From: SZUA-368 sp028533045
GTDB taxonomy: Bacteria; Spirochaetota; Spirochaetia; DSM-2461
Assembly (NCBI GenBank): GCA_050031985.1
Contig: JBNAIG010000019.1
Coordinates: 1 to 64,000, forward strand
Direction: 5' to 3'
DNA: 64,000 nucleotides
Positions 40,673-49,226 of the stretch are shown here, in pieces (position 1 is the first letter of the stretch; each line of letters begins with the position of its first letter). The notes beneath the pieces were generated by a model that was not told the DNA's origin, did not search any database, and was given only the letters and a program-made list of their open reading frames with translations. The translations under genes and the position numbers were made by a program.

Positions 40673-41599
40673 ATGGATAAACGATTTGCTATAATTTTGC
40701 TGCTTCTACCCCTCCTGGCTTCCTGTGTGACCCGTCAGGATCCTAAGGTTTTTGAGAATGATGAGGGCCATTATCGCAGCTATTATGCCCTTGATGGATT
40801 GGAGTCAGCCTTTAAGGGGACTCTTATTGAAGGGGATATTCCCCTCTGGACATGGTCTTCCACCCCGGCTGACTACGAACTGACCGTTCTGTTCATTCAC
40901 GGTTATTTGGACCATTCCGCCCTAACCGCACCGCTCATTCAATTTTTGGATGGGAAGAGCTGTCGCATTATTGCCTTTGATTTACCCGGCCACGGTCGTT
41001 CGGGAGGCAAAAGAGCTTCCCTGGAAGACTTTGAAGAGTACCGGGAGGCCCTGGAACGGGTGATGGTTTATTGGGATTTAACCTACGAGGAGACCCTGTT
41101 TATCGGCCATAGTACGGGGGGCGCTCTAATACTGGACCGGCTGGTCGAAGGGGCGGATATGAAAGGGGCCGTATTGGCGGCTCCTCTGGTTCAGTTTCGC
41201 TGGTACAGACTCTCTTCCACCCTTCTTTCGATTTTCGCCAAAGGGGAAGTCCCGGTCAGCCGGAGAAGAAGCAGTCACAATAGAGAGTTCAACCGAATGA
41301 AAGTTCACGATCCTCTGTTTATTAAGCGGATGCCCCTTAACTGGCCCCTGGCCATTATGGATTGGTATGAAGGGCTGCCTTCCGGGGCGATCGATTATGA
41401 CGGCCCGGTTCTGATTTTACAGGGAGAAAAGGATCATGTGGTTTACTATGAAAAAAACGTTCCCCGGGTTATGGAGTGGTACCCCCATGCGGATGTACAC
41501 TATTACTCCCAGTTTATGCACCATATCCTTAATGAGAAAGAGACAAGCCGATTATATGCTGACTTGGGCCGCTGGTTGGATCAAAGCTTTTTTTCGTAG
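40673..41599 (+). CDS. Alpha/beta-hydrolase lipoprotein, monoacylglycerol-lipase-like
   Basis: Start placed at ATG 40673 because TATAAT (40660-40665) is 7 bases before it; ATGs at 40655, 40664 and 40670 are in frame. Lipobox LLASC. LTVLFIHGYLDHSALTAPLIQFL (oxyanion HG), RIIAFDLPGHGRSGG, FIGHSTGGALI (nucleophile Ser in GHSTG), LQGEKDHVVYYEKNV (Asp) and FMHHILNE (His) complete the triad. Probably hydrolyses lipids at the cell envelope. Confidence 0.82.
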   Translation: MDKRFAIILLLLPLLASCVTRQDPKVFENDEGHYRSYYALDGLESAFKGTLIEGDIPLWTWSSTPADYELTVLFIHGYLDHSALTAPLIQFLDGKSCRIIAFDLPGHGRSGGKRASLEDFEEYREALERVMVYWDLTYEETLFIGHSTGGALILDRLVEGADMKGAVLAAPLVQFRWYRLSSTLLSIFAKGEVPVSRRRSSHNREFNRMKVHDPLFIKRMPLNWPLAIMDWYEGLPSGAIDYDGPVLILQGEKDHVVYYEKNVPRVMEWYPHADVHYYSQFMHHILNEKETSRLYADLGRWLDQSFFS

Positions 41600-42096
41600 C
41601 AGTAGTATTCCCGGTGGCCGGGGGGCTTATAGGCAAGGCTGACCTTTCCCCGTTGTAGATAGCCATATTTTTCGTAAAGCCTCAAGGCGGCCGGATTGCC
41701 GGGATACACATCGAGCCGCATGAATTGGTAACCCTCTTGCCGGGCGAAGTCCTCACAGGCGGTGAGGACCTTTTTACCGTAGCCCTGTCCCTGGGCTTCC
41801 GGGGCGATGACCAGGGCGTGAATGACCAGAGGGGTTTTGTCGTTAAACTGCCAATCAACCGCAGCCCACTCCTCTGCCTGGGTTTCATTAAGGACTACGG
41901 CGCCGATGAGCCGGTCTTCGTCGCCTATGCGGTATTGATGTCCTCTTTTAATTGAGGCAGATTGGGTTTGTCGGTTGGGGTAAACCTCCTTGTCCCACTG
42001 ACGTATGCCGCGGCTGTTCAGGTCGTCGACACAGCGATGGTAGAGGGTTGTTAGTTCGTCCAGATCCGATTCCCGGGCTTTTATTAACTTAATCAT
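41581..42096 (-). CDS. GNAT-family N-acetyltransferase
   Basis: 171 residues. IKLIKARESDLDELTTLYHRC start, central VIHALVIAPEAQGQGYGKKVLTACEDFAR with the acetyl-CoA binding Q/R-x2-G-x-G/A, and MRLDVYPGNPAALRLYEKYGYLQRG end: standard GNAT. Substrate unknown. Its end overlaps the convergent lipase gene by 19 bases. Confidence 0.85.
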   Translation of the reverse strand: MIKLIKARESDLDELTTLYHRCVDDLNSRGIRQWDKEVYPNRQTQSASIKRGHQYRIGDEDRLIGAVVLNETQAEEWAAVDWQFNDKTPLVIHALVIAPEAQGQGYGKKVLTACEDFARQEGYQFMRLDVYPGNPAALRLYEKYGYLQRGKVSLAYKPPGHREYYCYEKKL

Positions 42097-42102
42097 GGAG
42101 AC

Positions 42103-42111
42103 AGTATAACA
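42103..42111 (-). promoter_or_regulatory. Predicted leaderless extended -10 promoter of the GNAT gene
   Basis: Reverse strand: TGT-TATACT (42103-42111), 6 bases (GTCTCC), ATG at 42096. It lies directly after the ohrR gene. Confidence 0.5.
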
Positions 42112-42128
42112 TGAGAGCTGGGGGGCTT

Positions 42129-42587
42129 CTATTCTTTAGGGCTATTTCTGCCGGAAAGGTAGCCGTTGAGCTTATCCAGGCTTGATTTAAGGGCGTTTAA
42201 TTCTTCCCTGTCGAAGGGTCCTTCCATAATACGGCGGGAAAGGGCTTCCGGGATTTTGAGGGCCCTTTCCTGTAAATCCCGGCCTTTGGTCGTCAGGCTT
42301 ATAATCACCCTTCTTTCATCCTTTTTGGATCTCTTACGCTCAATCAGCTCCTGTTTTTCCATTCTTTTAAGGAGAGGCGTCACGGTATTGGTGTTCAAAA
42401 TCAGCCTTTCTCCCATTTCGTTTACGGTGAGGCCGTCCTTTTCCCAGAGAACCATGAGGGCGATGTACTGGGGGTAGGTGATTTCCAGTTCGTCCAAATA
42501 GGGCTGGTACTCCCGGATGATGAGCCGGGAGGCGGCGTAAACGGGGAAGCAGAGCTGATTTTGAAGTAAAAGGCTATCCTCTTTCAT
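42129..42587 (-). CDS. ohrR: OhrR-type MarR-family peroxide-sensing repressor
   Basis: 152 residues. LLLQNQLCFPVYAASRLIIREYQPYLDEL holds the reactive Cys13, in the position of the sensing Cys of OhrR. YPQYIALMVLWEKDGLTVNEMGERLILNTNTVTPLLKRMEKQELIERKRSKKDERRV is the winged helix, close to Bacillus OhrR. Oxidation of the Cys by organic peroxides should release it from DNA. Overlaps the glutathione peroxidase gene by 4 bases, and its likely operator is at 43116-43137. Confidence 0.88.
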   Translation of the reverse strand: MKEDSLLLQNQLCFPVYAASRLIIREYQPYLDELEITYPQYIALMVLWEKDGLTVNEMGERLILNTNTVTPLLKRMEKQELIERKRSKKDERRVIISLTTKGRDLQERALKIPEALSRRIMEGPFDREELNALKSSLDKLNGYLSGRNSPKE

Positions 42588-43069
42588 TGGGCGAGCTGCT
42601 TTTCTATGTGTTTAGTCAGTTTTTCCGGCTTGAAGGTGGGGGCGAAGCGTTTTACCGGATTACCCTCCTTGTCGATGAGGAATTTGGTGAAATTCCATTT
42701 GATTTTACTTCCGCCGAACCCTTTTTTCTTGTTTCTGAGGTATTTAAAAATGGGGTGGGCATCGTCGCCGTTTACATCGATTTTGGAAAAGACCGGGAAG
42801 CTGACACCGTAGTTGATGAGGCATCCTTCGGAGATGGATTTGCTGTCCCCCGGTTCCTGATTGGCGAACTGGTTACAGGGGAAGCCCAGGATTACCAGGC
42901 CCTGGTCCTTATAGGTTTTATAGAGTTCTTCCAGCCCTTTGTATTTGGGGGTCAGGCCGCATTTGCTTGCTGTATTTACTACCAGGACAACTTTGCCTTT
43001 GTAGTCTTCCATGGATATTTCTTTTCCCTGGAGGGAGTCCGCTTTAAATTGATGGAAATTGTTACTCAT
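42584..43069 (-). CDS. Glutathione peroxidase-family thiol peroxidase
   Basis: 161 residues, AAGGAG upstream. GKVVLVVNTASKCGLTPKYKGLEELYKTYKDQGLVILGFPCNQFANQEPG contains the peroxidatic Cys37, in place of selenocysteine, and the Gln. IKWNFTKFLIDKEG contains the Trp-Asn of the catalytic tetrad. Reduces hydroperoxides, probably with thioredoxin. Co-transcribed with ohrR. Confidence 0.92.
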   Translation of the reverse strand: MSNNFHQFKADSLQGKEISMEDYKGKVVLVVNTASKCGLTPKYKGLEELYKTYKDQGLVILGFPCNQFANQEPGDSKSISEGCLINYGVSFPVFSKIDVNGDDAHPIFKYLRNKKKGFGGSKIKWNFTKFLIDKEGNPVKRFAPTFKPEKLTKHIEKQLAQ

Positions 43070-43115
43070 TTCGTTGCTCCTTAAGCTTTGATAACTGGAA
43101 TATAACTCATAAACG

Positions 43116-43137
43116 ATTATATCGCAAGCGATATAAT
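43116..43137. promoter_or_regulatory. Perfect 22-base palindrome, candidate OhrR operator and promoter
   Basis: Arms ATTATATCGC and GCGATATAAT separated by AA. Each arm contains a TATAAT-like hexamer, so a bound dimer would cover the -10 region of the peroxidase-ohrR operon, about 50 bases before its start at 43069. Confidence 0.55.
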
Positions 43138-43165
43138 GAGAATTTCTCTTAAAAATTCGTATTTT

Positions 43166-43834
43166 TTAGTTATTTCGGAAGATTTTCCAGTGCTGCAAAG
43201 GCTTGCCCGCTGTAAACCAGGCTGTTCCAAAGGAGATGAGCGCTGCCGATTCACAGAAGAAGAGGAGGTGGATCTGATTGAGCTGTTCCTGGGAAAAAGG
43301 GAGAATGAGCCAGCCGATGGGGTAAGTAAGTAGACTCACGGTCATGATGCCGGAGCATATGAGATAGATAGTTCTTCTTTGGTTTGAGTATTTGTCTGTT
43401 TTGATTCTCGCTCTTCTGGCAAAGCAGAGACAGAGGAAAATCAGCATGGCAAAAAGGGTGATGGAAAAGATATAATGGAGGATTTCCGCTTCTTTGATGG
43501 TTGCTTTGAGGCAGTCGGCATTCTTTGTTATGTCTGAGGGAAAGCCGGTGGGAGAGAGGGCGGTTCCCACGGCACAGAGGGCGGCCAGTTTGCTTATGAG
43601 CGCTTCGTAGTAGTAGCGTCCGTTGTAAAAAAAGAGGAAAAAACCTGTTACTGATAAAAGCCCCACGAAGATGTTGCGGCTTATGGTGAAGTAGTAAGCG
43701 CTTATGGAGGAGATGATTCGACCGTAGATGAGAGTGACGAGAAGGGGGAGAAGAAAGGCTGTCAGGCCGATGATGAAGCGCTGCGATTCATAGTTGTGGA
43801 TTTCATGGGTCTCTTTTTTTAGCCAGTTTTTCAT
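43166..43834 (-). CDS. Membrane protein of unknown function (DUF998-like)
   Basis: 222 residues with six likely membrane helices, for example FIIGLTAFLLPLLVTLIYG, IFVGLLSVTGFFLFFYNGRYY, LHYIFSITLFAMLIFLCLCFA and TIYLICSGIMTVSLLTYPIGWLI. ISAYYFTISRNIFVG and the SPTGFPSDI loop resemble DUF998-like proteins. AAGGA precedes the ATG, which is 2 bases after the sensor kinase stop, so it belongs to that operon. Confidence 0.65.
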   Translation of the reverse strand: MKNWLKKETHEIHNYESQRFIIGLTAFLLPLLVTLIYGRIISSISAYYFTISRNIFVGLLSVTGFFLFFYNGRYYYEALISKLAALCAVGTALSPTGFPSDITKNADCLKATIKEAEILHYIFSITLFAMLIFLCLCFARRARIKTDKYSNQRRTIYLICSGIMTVSLLTYPIGWLILPFSQEQLNQIHLLFFCESAALISFGTAWFTAGKPLQHWKIFRNN

Positions 43835-43836
43835 GA

Positions 43837-46056
43837 TTATTCCTTCTTATATTGCGAGCAGGGGAGCATGATGGAAAAGGTTGTACCTTCGTCAACTATG
43901 CTGTCCACATCTACCGTGCCCTGATGGTTTTCTATTGCTTTAAAGACGGTGGTAAGCCCCAAACCGGTTCCTTTTCCCGCTTCTTTTGTTGTGAAAAAGG
44001 GGTCGAAAATTCGGTCCAGTGATTCGGGGGATATTCCGCAGCCCGTGTCGCTAACGGTTATTTTTATATATTCCCCAGATATAAGGGAGCCTTCTTTCTC
44101 AGTTCTTATCACATTTCTTGTCGCAAAGGTGAGCTCTCCTCCTCCCTCCATGGCATGTGAGGCGTTGATCCCCAGGTTTATAAAGGCGTTTTGAAGGTGA
44201 TTTTTATCTCCCGTGAGGTGGGTATGTTCCGCGCCGGCGACAAAAGTGGTGTGAATGCTCTTATCCAGAGTTCTGTTGAGGATAATTACGACGTCTTCCA
44301 GGAGCTGGTGCAGATCGAGGGGGGCTTTTTCCACTTTTTCCTTTCTTCCGAAGACGAGGAGTTTTCTGATCATTTCTGCGGAAGACCGGGAGGTGGAGAG
44401 AATTACGTCCAGGAGTTGGTCCGCCTGGGGCGTGTTCCGGTCTTTTTTGTTATTCAGGAGCTGGGTAGCGCTGATAATTCCTGCCAGAGTGTTGTTAAAG
44501 TCGTGGGCCAGTCCTGCGGCCAGTTCTCCCAGGGAATTGATGCGGTTTTTATGATTTAGTCTTTCCTGCATCTCCCTTTCCGCCGTAACGTCGTCTATGC
44601 GGTAAATTGCTCCTACAGAACCTTCGGAGATAATGGGATAAATGGTTATATTCTCGTAACAGAATTCCTGCTTACATCGTGTTTTTCGGAATGATATACT
44701 TTGGATTTTTTGTGAATCGATACTCTCGCGAATGAGGGCCATGTCGTTGGTTTCCTCTTTTAGGATATCTGGGAAAAATCGATTCAGAGCTTCTTCTTGA
44801 GTCATTTTGAATTTGTCGGCAGCCATATTGTTCCAGAGATTGATTCTCCCATTTCTGTCCACGCCAATGAGAACGGAAGGCATGGTATTAACTATGCTTA
44901 AGAGATAGCTTTGAACTTTGCGAATTTCCTTTTGAGACTTTTTTCGTACCAGAAGCAGAGATGAAAGAAGGATAAGGGCGGTAAACAGGAGTATTATGGC
45001 TAGAAGGAAAGTAAGAATGAGTGGTTTGTGGTCTTCGTAGATAGTTTTAGGGTCGTTGAGGATTATAGCTCCTTCCGGAACTCGATTACGGGGAATGTGA
45101 AAGCGCTTGAGAACTTTATAGTCGAGAGTCAGTTTATAGTGGTCTTCCATATCTATTTCTATTTCTGAGGGGATTTCTCCCCGAAGAGTCCTTATAGCCA
45201 TTTCTCCGGCAATGTGGCCGTCTACGGTGGGACTGGCAAGGTAGCCTCCGACAAAACCCAGGTCCGGAGCTATCTCGTGAAGTTGGTAAATTGGCAGGGG
45301 AGATTTTTGGGCGAGCTCTCTGTATTGGTCATAGGTTTCCCCTACGCTATTGTGCCGGTCTGAATACACCGGAAAGATAAGGGCTATACTATGCTTATTC
45401 GCATTTTTTAGTATATCTATGAGTTCGGGGAGGGGAAGTTGGGTAAAAGTATGTACTTCGACTCGGGAGGATATCGCTTCTATCGCTTCTGAAAAGTAGG
45501 GAAGGGGCCCGATGTCTTTTTCGTTTATGCGCTCGTTTCCTATTATGTAGATATGCTCTGTTTCGGGCTGCAGAAGCAGGGCGGCTTCCAGAGTTTCCAA
45601 TATTTCCAAGGGAGATTGGACAAAACCTATTTCCGGGGGCCAGGGTGGTTCATTCATATTTTGATGTTTTATCCCCACTGCTAAAACGGGAGTTGAACCT
45701 AAGAGGTCGTATTTGATGTCGTGCACATAATTAAAAGCCTGGAGATGATTCGTTATGACTAGGTCCGGTGGGAAAAGTTCCGTCTTTTCCCGTATCATTT
45801 GGGTATAGGATTCATGGGAAAAATCTTTAATGCGCACTCTCTTCAAATCAAGATAAAAACTAAAAAAATTGGCCCGGGGAAAGACTTTGAGAATCTCTTC
45901 TTTTTCCGCCTCCAGTAAATGTTGGGTATCTTGAACATTTTCGTTAAAGGAGCAGATAAAATAGATATTGGGACTGTCCTGAGAGCTTTGTCCGTAAACT
46001 TGAGAAAGGGATAGCAGGAGTAGAAGGGGGATACCCAAGGATTTTATAAATTTCAC
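43837..46056 (-). CDS. Sensor kinase with fused ABC_sub_bind-like domain and PAS
   Basis: 739 residues from GTG at 46056, which follows TTGCCC-N17-TATACT by 10 bases and gives a good signal peptide (GIPLLLLLSLSQVYGQ); a TTG at 46095 is an alternative. Periplasmic sensor (IYFICSFNENVQDTQ, ITNHLQAFNYV, PVLAVGIKHQ, GYLASPTVDGHIAGEMAIRTLRG), membrane helix near 355, PAS (STMPSVLIGVDRNGRINLWN-type region), HisKA His518 in AAGLAHDFNNTL, and HATPase DTGCGISPE, FDPFFTTKEAGKGTGLGL. No receiver adjacent. Confidence 0.87.
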   Translation of the reverse strand: MKFIKSLGIPLLLLLSLSQVYGQSSQDSPNIYFICSFNENVQDTQHLLEAEKEEILKVFPRANFFSFYLDLKRVRIKDFSHESYTQMIREKTELFPPDLVITNHLQAFNYVHDIKYDLLGSTPVLAVGIKHQNMNEPPWPPEIGFVQSPLEILETLEAALLLQPETEHIYIIGNERINEKDIGPLPYFSEAIEAISSRVEVHTFTQLPLPELIDILKNANKHSIALIFPVYSDRHNSVGETYDQYRELAQKSPLPIYQLHEIAPDLGFVGGYLASPTVDGHIAGEMAIRTLRGEIPSEIEIDMEDHYKLTLDYKVLKRFHIPRNRVPEGAIILNDPKTIYEDHKPLILTFLLAIILLFTALILLSSLLLVRKKSQKEIRKVQSYLLSIVNTMPSVLIGVDRNGRINLWNNMAADKFKMTQEEALNRFFPDILKEETNDMALIRESIDSQKIQSISFRKTRCKQEFCYENITIYPIISEGSVGAIYRIDDVTAEREMQERLNHKNRINSLGELAAGLAHDFNNTLAGIISATQLLNNKKDRNTPQADQLLDVILSTSRSSAEMIRKLLVFGRKEKVEKAPLDLHQLLEDVVIILNRTLDKSIHTTFVAGAEHTHLTGDKNHLQNAFINLGINASHAMEGGGELTFATRNVIRTEKEGSLISGEYIKITVSDTGCGISPESLDRIFDPFFTTKEAGKGTGLGLTTVFKAIENHQGTVDVDSIVDEGTTFSIMLPCSQYKKE

Positions 46057-46165
46057 TTTTAAATTCAGTATAGGCCGTTTTGAGGGACGGGGCAATTATT
46101 TTTTTAAGTGACTATTCCCTTTACTGATTTGGTGTGAGTGGTAGAATTGACGGGAGAGGATTGTC

Positions 46166-46906
46166 ATGGAATATGAAATCATATCTCTGGAAGAGAGGTT
46201 TGATCTTTTTCAAGCCCAGGATGGCCTATGTGATGAGGCCTGGCCGGAATTCATGATGCATGACCCGGTGACCAAAGAGTGGATGACCTTCATTCAGGGC
46301 TATAAAGAGTACCAGCTCCTTATGATGGAAGGTGAGGAAATTCTGGGTATCATAAATACCATTCCCGTGAAATTCAACAGTGCCGATGCAGAGGGTCTGC
46401 CCGAGGAAGGGTGGGACGCCGGTTTCCTTTCCGGTCTTAAATGTTTGAAAGAGGGAACTGAGCCCACTATGTTGATGGGCGTTCAAATCGTTATTAATAA
46501 GAAATATCAGGGCTGCGGTTTAAGCCTCCCCGCCGTGAAAGAGATGGCCGCTCTGGCCCGAAGAAAGGGGTTCAAGGACTTGGTTATTCCCGTGCGGCCC
46601 AGTGAGAAGCATAAATTTCCCCTTATTCCTATGGAGGAGTATTTAAGCTGGGAAAAGGAGCCGGGGTTACCCTATGACGGGTGGCTTAGGGGGCATGTGA
46701 GGGCCGGAGGGGAGATTGTCAATATTTGCCCCCGGGCCATGTATATTCCCGGGACGATTGAGGAGTGGGAGACGTGGACCGGGCTGGAAATCCCCGGGTC
46801 CGGTTCCTATGTCGTGCCCGGGGCGTTGAACCCGGTGGAGATGGACGTGGAGAAGGACCTGGGGGTGTATGGGGAGCCTAATGTCTGGGTGAGGCATAGG
46901 GTTTGA
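46166..46906 (+). CDS. GNAT-like acetyltransferase
   Basis: 246 residues, GGGAGAGG upstream. EYQLLMMEGEEILGIINTIPVKF and LMGVQIVINKKYQGCGLSLPAVKEMAALARRKGFKDLVIPVRPSEKHKFP resemble an atypical GNAT domain with a Q-G-x-G/S acetyl-CoA loop. The C-terminal region WLRGHVRAGGEIVNICPRAM is less familiar. Substrate unknown. The terminal third is noticeably more GC-rich than neighbours. Confidence 0.65.
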   Translation: MEYEIISLEERFDLFQAQDGLCDEAWPEFMMHDPVTKEWMTFIQGYKEYQLLMMEGEEILGIINTIPVKFNSADAEGLPEEGWDAGFLSGLKCLKEGTEPTMLMGVQIVINKKYQGCGLSLPAVKEMAALARRKGFKDLVIPVRPSEKHKFPLIPMEEYLSWEKEPGLPYDGWLRGHVRAGGEIVNICPRAMYIPGTIEEWETWTGLEIPGSGSYVVPGALNPVEMDVEKDLGVYGEPNVWVRHRV

Positions 46907-46927
46907 GTGAATAAGTTTTTTTGATCT

Positions 46928-47299
46928 TCACCATAACGCCAACGAGCAGTTTTCAAGAATAGTTCTATCCCGGGTAAGCAGTCGTTCTCCCTCCACCAGG
47001 GCCTGTGCTGTAATGATTCTATCGAAGGGATCTCTGGTCCAGTCCAGCTCCCAGGCTTTTCTGGTTACGGCGAACCAATCCCTCTGGAGTATTTCCAGGC
47101 CTATATCCACCAGCAGATCGTCCCTGATTTGATCGGCCGTGTATTTGATACGCTTTATCTCATACAGGTATTGCAGTTCAAGCAGTGCCATGGGGCCTAT
47201 GTAAATAGTCTCCTTCTCCAGCAGCCGTTTTCCTAATTCGGAAAACTCTTCAAGTCTCCCGGCATGAAGGAATACGGCCGCATGGGTATCAAGTATCAT
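46928..47299 (-). CDS. VapC-like PIN-domain toxin
   Basis: 123 residues. MILDTHAAVFLH (first Asp), GPMALLELQYLYE (Glu), DPFDRIITAQALVEGERLLTRDRTI (third and fourth acidic residues): the four-acid PIN nuclease site. Overlaps the antitoxin gene by 11 bases. Probably cleaves a specific RNA when free of antitoxin. Confidence 0.85.
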   Translation of the reverse strand: MILDTHAAVFLHAGRLEEFSELGKRLLEKETIYIGPMALLELQYLYEIKRIKYTADQIRDDLLVDIGLEILQRDWFAVTRKAWELDWTRDPFDRIITAQALVEGERLLTRDRTILENCSLALW

Positions 47300-47528
47300 G
47301 ATTATCCTCCGGACTCCATTGGGCAGACCAATCCATGTGAATTATCTCCTCCGGATTGACCAGAAGGGTATCACGTGTTTTCAAGCGACGTAATTTAGAC
47401 GGGGGTATCTCCGGCATGATCAGAATCCTCTGTCCCTTCCGTTCAATTTCCAGAGATTCTCCCGATTCCAGAACTTTATCCAGGTATGAGTAGAGATTCG
47501 CACGTAAATTGGTGGCCGTTGTTTTCAT
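47289..47528 (-). CDS. Phd/YefM-type antitoxin
   Basis: 79 residues from ATG at 47528, which has GAGGTG upstream. TTATNLRANLYSYLDKVLESGESLEIERKGQRILIMPE is the Phd/YefM DNA-binding fold. The C-terminal half (NPEEIIHMDWSAQWSPE) would bind the PIN toxin. Likely represses its own promoter. Confidence 0.82.
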   Translation of the reverse strand: MKTTATNLRANLYSYLDKVLESGESLEIERKGQRILIMPEIPPSKLRRLKTRDTLLVNPEEIIHMDWSAQWSPEDNHDT

Positions 47529-47538
47529 AAACACCTCA

Positions 47539-47573
47539 CGTACGATCATACATCCAGTCCGTACGTACGTCAA
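47539..47573 (-). promoter_or_regulatory. Promoter and candidate operator of the PIN toxin-antitoxin pair
   Basis: Reverse strand: TTGACG (47568-47573), 17 bases, TATGAT (47545-47550). The self-complementary hexamer CGTACG occurs at 47539, 47560 and 47564, flanking the -10, as expected for autoregulation. Confidence 0.5.
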
Positions 47574-47626
47574 GAAATCATTCTTTAAAAAAGCGAAGTT
47601 TGCATGTCCTGTCTCCAGAGGTTCTC

Positions 47627-48352
47627 TTACTCTTTAATGGCTCCAAATGCCGCAAAGCAATTGGTCTTGTGAAGAACCACCACCTCGGAAAAGCCGACTT
47701 TCTTTAAAAGGTCCAGTTGGAAAGTCAAAGGCCGGGGGGTATCTTCCATTTCTATGGCGGCCAGAACTTTGTCCCTGTAGCCTTCCCCATCAACACTTAT
47801 AAGGTAGTCCGAATAGTGGGATTCCATAATCTCCTGTATATGGGGAGATTCATGACTGATGAGGTCGCTGATCCAGACTGACCCGCCGGGGGCTGTTATC
47901 TCGTATAGCTTAGAGAAGGCCCTTTCCCAGTCTTCTTCGTCTCGGAGATGGTGGAGTACGGCGGCGGCCATGATGATGTCGTAGCTTTCTTCTTTGAGGG
48001 GAAGTTCTCGGAAGTCGCCCCGGTGGGTTGTTACTTCTCCGTCCGTTACTGCGCTGACGCGCTCCCGGGCCTTCGTGAGCATGTTGGCACTCAAGTCCAG
48101 AAGGTCGCAATTTAGGTTGGGCTTGCTCTGGAGGAGTTTGAGCGTGTTGTTCCCCGCTCCGCAGCCAATGTCCAGGGTGTGCTTCATACCCGGCGTAGTG
48201 ACGCAGGCAGCCCGGGTAATGAGGGACATCATGAGGGCCGCATCGGGAATGGAGGTCTGCCCCGTTTCCAGTTTGGTGAACCGTTCCACATCGTTTTCGA
48301 AGCGGTTCCTGATCTCTTCCACGGTCATTTTGTTGGCGTAGGTTTTTGTCAC
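47627..48352 (-). CDS. Class I SAM-dependent methyltransferase
   Basis: 241 residues, GTG start with AGGAGAG upstream. TLDIGCGAGNNTLKLLQS (motif I), LDLSANMLTKARERV (motif II), GDFRELPLKEESYDIIMAAAVLHHL (motif IV) and ITAPGGSVWISDLI. Ubiquinone/tRNA-type small-molecule methyltransferase fold; substrate unknown. Ten bases after the epimerase gene. Confidence 0.85.
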   Translation of the reverse strand: MTKTYANKMTVEEIRNRFENDVERFTKLETGQTSIPDAALMMSLITRAACVTTPGMKHTLDIGCGAGNNTLKLLQSKPNLNCDLLDLSANMLTKARERVSAVTDGEVTTHRGDFRELPLKEESYDIIMAAAVLHHLRDEEDWERAFSKLYEITAPGGSVWISDLISHESPHIQEIMESHYSDYLISVDGEGYRDKVLAAIEMEDTPRPLTFQLDLLKKVGFSEVVVLHKTNCFAAFGAIKE

Positions 48353-48362
48353 ATCTCTCTCC

Positions 48363-49226
48363 TTATATGGTTTTCTCTATAAGTCTATCCAGTAGGGGAT
48401 AGATCCATTCATCGAGTCTAAGAAATTGAAATCCCAGACCTTCGGCCCTGTCGATGTTGATGCTGTAAGCGGGCTCTCCGTTGTAGGGGGCCGGGTCTCC
48501 CTGCTCTGAGTAGACCGGTTTGCGGCCGGTTTTCTTTTCTATGTAGTCGGCTATTTCCCGAATGGATTTGGTTCCGTGGCTGCACCCGTTGATGGGGCCG
48601 CGATAATCCTTGTCCGCCAGAAAAGCAAGAAACCTTCCCGCCTCGTCGGAACGGATAAAGCCCATTTGATTCTCTACGTTATCCACATGCATGGGGATGC
48701 CCTTTAGAATGTGCTCCACATAGAATTCCAAACGTTTCGTGTAGTCATCGTCACCCAGAACAAAGGGGTAGCGGGCGGCGACTGAATCTTGGGAGGCGTA
48801 TTTTTGCGTTAAGGCGCATTCGGCCTGTCTTTTTACCTCCTCATAGGAGAAGTCGGGCCGGGAACACCAGGTTAATTCATATGAGGCGGGATCGAAGTCT
48901 TCCTCCCGGGTATCCATATGCTTTTGGTAGACCGCTGTGGAGGACATGAGGATGTATCGCTGGCAAGTCACATTGTCCAGGGTGTGCTTTACGTCGTTGG
49001 AGGCGTAGGCCAGGTTGTCATAGACTAGATCGTACTCCTTTTCCGCGAAGGTTTCTTTAAGAGATTGGGGATCGGTCTTTTCTATGGTGAGCCGCTTGAC
49101 CCTGTCGCCGAACTCATCCCGGGCTTTGCCTCTTGTGGCAATGGTGACTTTGTGACCCATGGCTAATAGTTCACGGACAAGGTGGATTCCGAAAAATCTT
49201 GTGCCGCCGAAAACGAGAATGTTCAT
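48363..49226 (-). CDS. NAD-dependent epimerase/dehydratase
   Basis: 287 residues. MNILVFGGTRFFGIHLVRELLAMGHKV is the GxxGxxG-type Rossmann start; LMSSTAVY...FSYEEVKRQAE supplies the Ser and the Y-x3-K catalytic pair (YEEVK). Extended SDR that may act on a nucleotide sugar. Overlaps the upstream methyltransferase by 4 bases. Confidence 0.82.
   Translation of the reverse strand: MNILVFGGTRFFGIHLVRELLAMGHKVTIATRGKARDEFGDRVKRLTIEKTDPQSLKETFAEKEYDLVYDNLAYASNDVKHTLDNVTCQRYILMSSTAVYQKHMDTREEDFDPASYELTWCSRPDFSYEEVKRQAECALTQKYASQDSVAARYPFVLGDDDYTKRLEFYVEHILKGIPMHVDNVENQMGFIRSDEAGRFLAFLADKDYRGPINGCSHGTKSIREIADYIEKKTGRKPVYSEQGDPAPYNGEPAYSINIDRAEGLGFQFLRLDEWIYPLLDRLIEKTI

Noticed and set aside
43136..43333. 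Small forward frame next to the OhrR palindrome
   Set aside because: Most of it lies opposite the end of the membrane protein gene at 43166, and no domain or ribosome site supports it.
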